Of a DNA stretch of 64,000 nucleotides, positions 61,426 through 64,000 are shown piece after piece. Within the stretch, counting starts at the first letter, position 1, and each line of letters starts with the position of its first letter. The position numbers and the translations under genes were made by a program. The stretch comes from Apostichopus japonicus (Eukaryota > Echinodermata > Holothuroidea > Aspidochirotida > Stichopodidae): positions 3,846,001 to 3,910,000 of the forward strand of contig NC_092566.1 in assembly GCF_037975245.1 (NCBI RefSeq), read 5' to 3'. The notes under the pieces were generated by a model. It did not search any database. It saw nothing but the letters and a program-made list of their open reading frames with translations, and was not told the origin of the DNA.

Positions 61426-64000
61426 TTTTGTGATACCACACACTCAAAGAGTAATTTAACAGTCCCTCCTTCCCCCTCAGTCAAGAATCACAGAGTGATA
61501 ATGATTGGTAAACAAGAAACTTAAAGGGTTATTCCAGTGGTAGATAATGTAAAACTTATCTGCAAGAGTAAAACATCGCATACACTATTAGTTGAATACC
61601 CAATATGTTGATCTTAACTCAATATGTGATTGATTGAAATCATAAAATATCATATTCATCTATGAAGAAGAGTATCAAATATTTGAAGCTCAATAAAACC
61701 ATTTTCAAAGGAATTGCTGTAATAACGTCATTCACACTGCTGTTGCCAGATGCAATAACAAAATATCGCTAAAATTTTAATATTCATATCTTAGCCATAC
61801 ATAAATGCTATGAGATTATGGTTTTGACCTAAAAGATGCACAAAAGTTCATTTCTTGTGGATTATATGTGACTATTTATACAGTTTGGTGAGCACATTGC
61901 ACAGTGATGACCACATGCAACATTATGCAGCTTTAAGTTACAGTATAAAACCAACATGTTGCTTTAAAGTTTTTATAGCAAAGTAAAATCCATTTCTGCC
62001 TGTTCATACATAAGAGATTATTAAGATGCTCATTGAGTTAATATATTTTGATAGAAAAGGGACAACAGGAACTTGACGCTCCTTATTCAATTTAGGCCAG
62101 GAAAAAAGATATTAGATTCACAAGGTTTTTTTTTCCATTTTAACATCAAAACACATGTAAAAGTGAAATCAGTACAGATTGAGGGAGATAGAAGAAAAAG
62201 TATGATTTGAGTGGAGAGAGCAGTCAAAGAGACAGGGTACAGCGAGAGTGCTTATGTTGAGTTGAGACAAGTAAGGGAGGAAGGCACACTAAATACCACA
62301 ATCATTAGAGCATGAATACACAGAATAACTTAAACCATCAAACTATGCCAACCAGCATTATTTTTCACAAATAAGGTACAGTAGTTTGCTAAAAAAAATT
62401 AACCAATGAATCCATTATCCATCTCAACTCAACTCTGGAAGGAAGTTTAGTGCAAGAAATGATAATTCATATATAACCCTATGTTCCATTTAAGGGAGCA
62501 AGGCAAATCTACTGACAGTGTCCCAATTTGAATTTCAAACTCCAAAAAAACAGGATTTCAAATTCAGGAGCAGCATAACAAAGCCCAATAGGAAATGGAG
62601 ACCGAATCAGTCTACCAAAAGTACAATGATACCTCATTAGCCAGATAGAAATAATAAAGTTTTCAATCACCACCAATAGCACCCTTTGTTACGTTAAATG
62701 TTCCCTTTGATACTCTTGTCACCCAAAAATACCGGCAATTTGGAGTTTCCTCTAGAACACTTTATAGCTCAACAGGTCTATTCAATCGCCCCTCTGCTGT
62801 TGTAGGTTCTCTTCGCACCTCGCAACCTAATTAAGCTTGTAGTGGGTTACAAACACCTCCTTTCTACACGATGGGGGGGAGTTTTTTCTCTCTCTTTTCT
62901 TTTTTTTTGGGGGGGAGGGGTCACAGACGGCAAAATTTAAACCTGAATTGTGGCTGTTCAGTTCTTTAAAAAAAAAAAGGTTCAGCAAAAACACTTGACA
63001 GTTGAAGAGGCCCTCTGGGGCCTTTAAAGGCTCAAGTTGTTTTTACCCAAGTTCACAACTTCTTTTTCCAACCTTGTTTTTACTTTGTCTCCAGCTAGTG
63101 CTCCAAGCTGAAGGATTTTGGAGCCCAACCACTCAAGACATTCCTTAGGAAAGTCCTCCCTTTGTGCAAATGCACCACATAAGTTTGTTAACTGTGGATC
63201 CCTCCCCTTTGCCTAAGTCATTGAAGTAGTTAGTAGCAGGTCAGTCCACTTTTATTGACATTTCCTCCAAACAAAATTTGTATTGTACTTATGCGACAAG
63301 GATCCACTTAACTTGGATTTCAAAAAAAATTGGTAAACAAATAGTTGAAGACCCATGGAATTCAATTAATTCTTACAAATTGACGTCTCAAATATCTATA
63401 AAGATCCACCAAGACGACGCGCCTCTGTGCCATCCTGTCATTATAAAGTCAATAGAAATAAGACTGTAAATTTGACATTTCATAGTTTAATAGTTTGAAC
63501 AAAAAAATTATCAAAATTTGCAAAAAAATTTAGTTCAGATGGTTTAAATTTAATTCTTATGATTTTCTTTTTCGATTCTTTCTATTTGTTAGTCTTCCTT
63601 TTTCTTGTTTTCTATTTTAGCCGATTCTTTTTCCATTTTGTTAGGTACAGTACAGTACATCGGACTGCAGAATTAGAAATGATACGAGTAACAAAATGGA
63701 AAATTTGCTGTGGATTATTTTACATCTTAGCCACCGAAGAAAGTACAGCATAGCACCATGTAATATTGCAGATATGTCAGTTAAACATAACACTGTAGGA
63801 AATAAAGAGCATTATGGGAAATAGAACTTGAATAATGAAGTATTTATAAAATAACAAGGAGTAAGGGAGATGAATCCCTTTCACCCACCCCTTCCCCTCC
63901 CTCCTCCCTTCCCTTTGAAACGCATGTTATATTCAACAAATCATAGCCCTAGGAAATGGCAACATGCATGCTTTCTGAAGTGTAGATGGGAAAGTCCTTT
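61426..64000. other. Unassigned non-coding stretch
   Basis: No gene was recognised. It includes the inverted partner (61700-61765) of the dispersed segment at 30.6 kb, a diverged CAGGTAAG-family copy at about 62165-62300 (GAGACAAGTAAGG, core mutated), T- and G-runs at 62880-62925 and a C-rich tract at 63885-63912. Confidence 0.5.

Overview
The window is AT-rich eukaryotic DNA dominated by intron and intergenic sequence: short open frames everywhere, many simple repeats, minisatellites and dispersed repeats, and spliced exons with standard GT/AG borders. It looks like an invertebrate deuterostome. An echinoderm is my best guess, from the gene, a tRNA-derived SINE and the repeat style, but the sequence does not prove it.

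The only protein-coding gene I can support is at the left end on the minus strand. Four spliced exons (5617-5706, 2713-2872, 1764-1897, 595-678, in transcript order) have compatible phases and join into 156 codons. They encode the end of one von Willebrand factor type C (VWC) domain, two complete 10-cysteine VWC domains and the start of a fourth. The domain order, the intron positions and the third domain's cysteine-rich core fit the N-terminal VWC array of FRAS1, a basement-membrane protein of the Fraser complex. The gene runs off the left edge (3'). I could not find its preceding exons (signal peptide and first half of VWC1), so 5707-64000 is either a very large 5' intron or intron plus upstream DNA.

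The rest is repeat-rich non-coding DNA. Items of note: a 4 x 82 bp tandem array inside the FRAS1 intron (2071-2400); a 165 bp tandem duplication (11104-11430); two inverted-repeat elements with GGCGTAG-type ends (11631-11936, 52790-53143); a tRNA-derived SINE (26382-26692); a 7 x 72 bp array with a hairpin in each unit (29060-29578); a 2.8 kb element with 13 bp terminal inverted repeats enclosing 399 bp tandem units rich in AGGTCA nuclear-receptor half-sites (33445-36213); a 128 bp polypyrimidine block (40678-40805); and a 16 bp minisatellite with a 64 bp higher-order period (47442-48182). A dispersed family of about 175 bp occurs in at least ten places on both strands, and many copies carry a perfect splice-donor consensus.

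No prokaryotic features, CRISPR arrays, rRNA genes or intact tRNA genes were seen.
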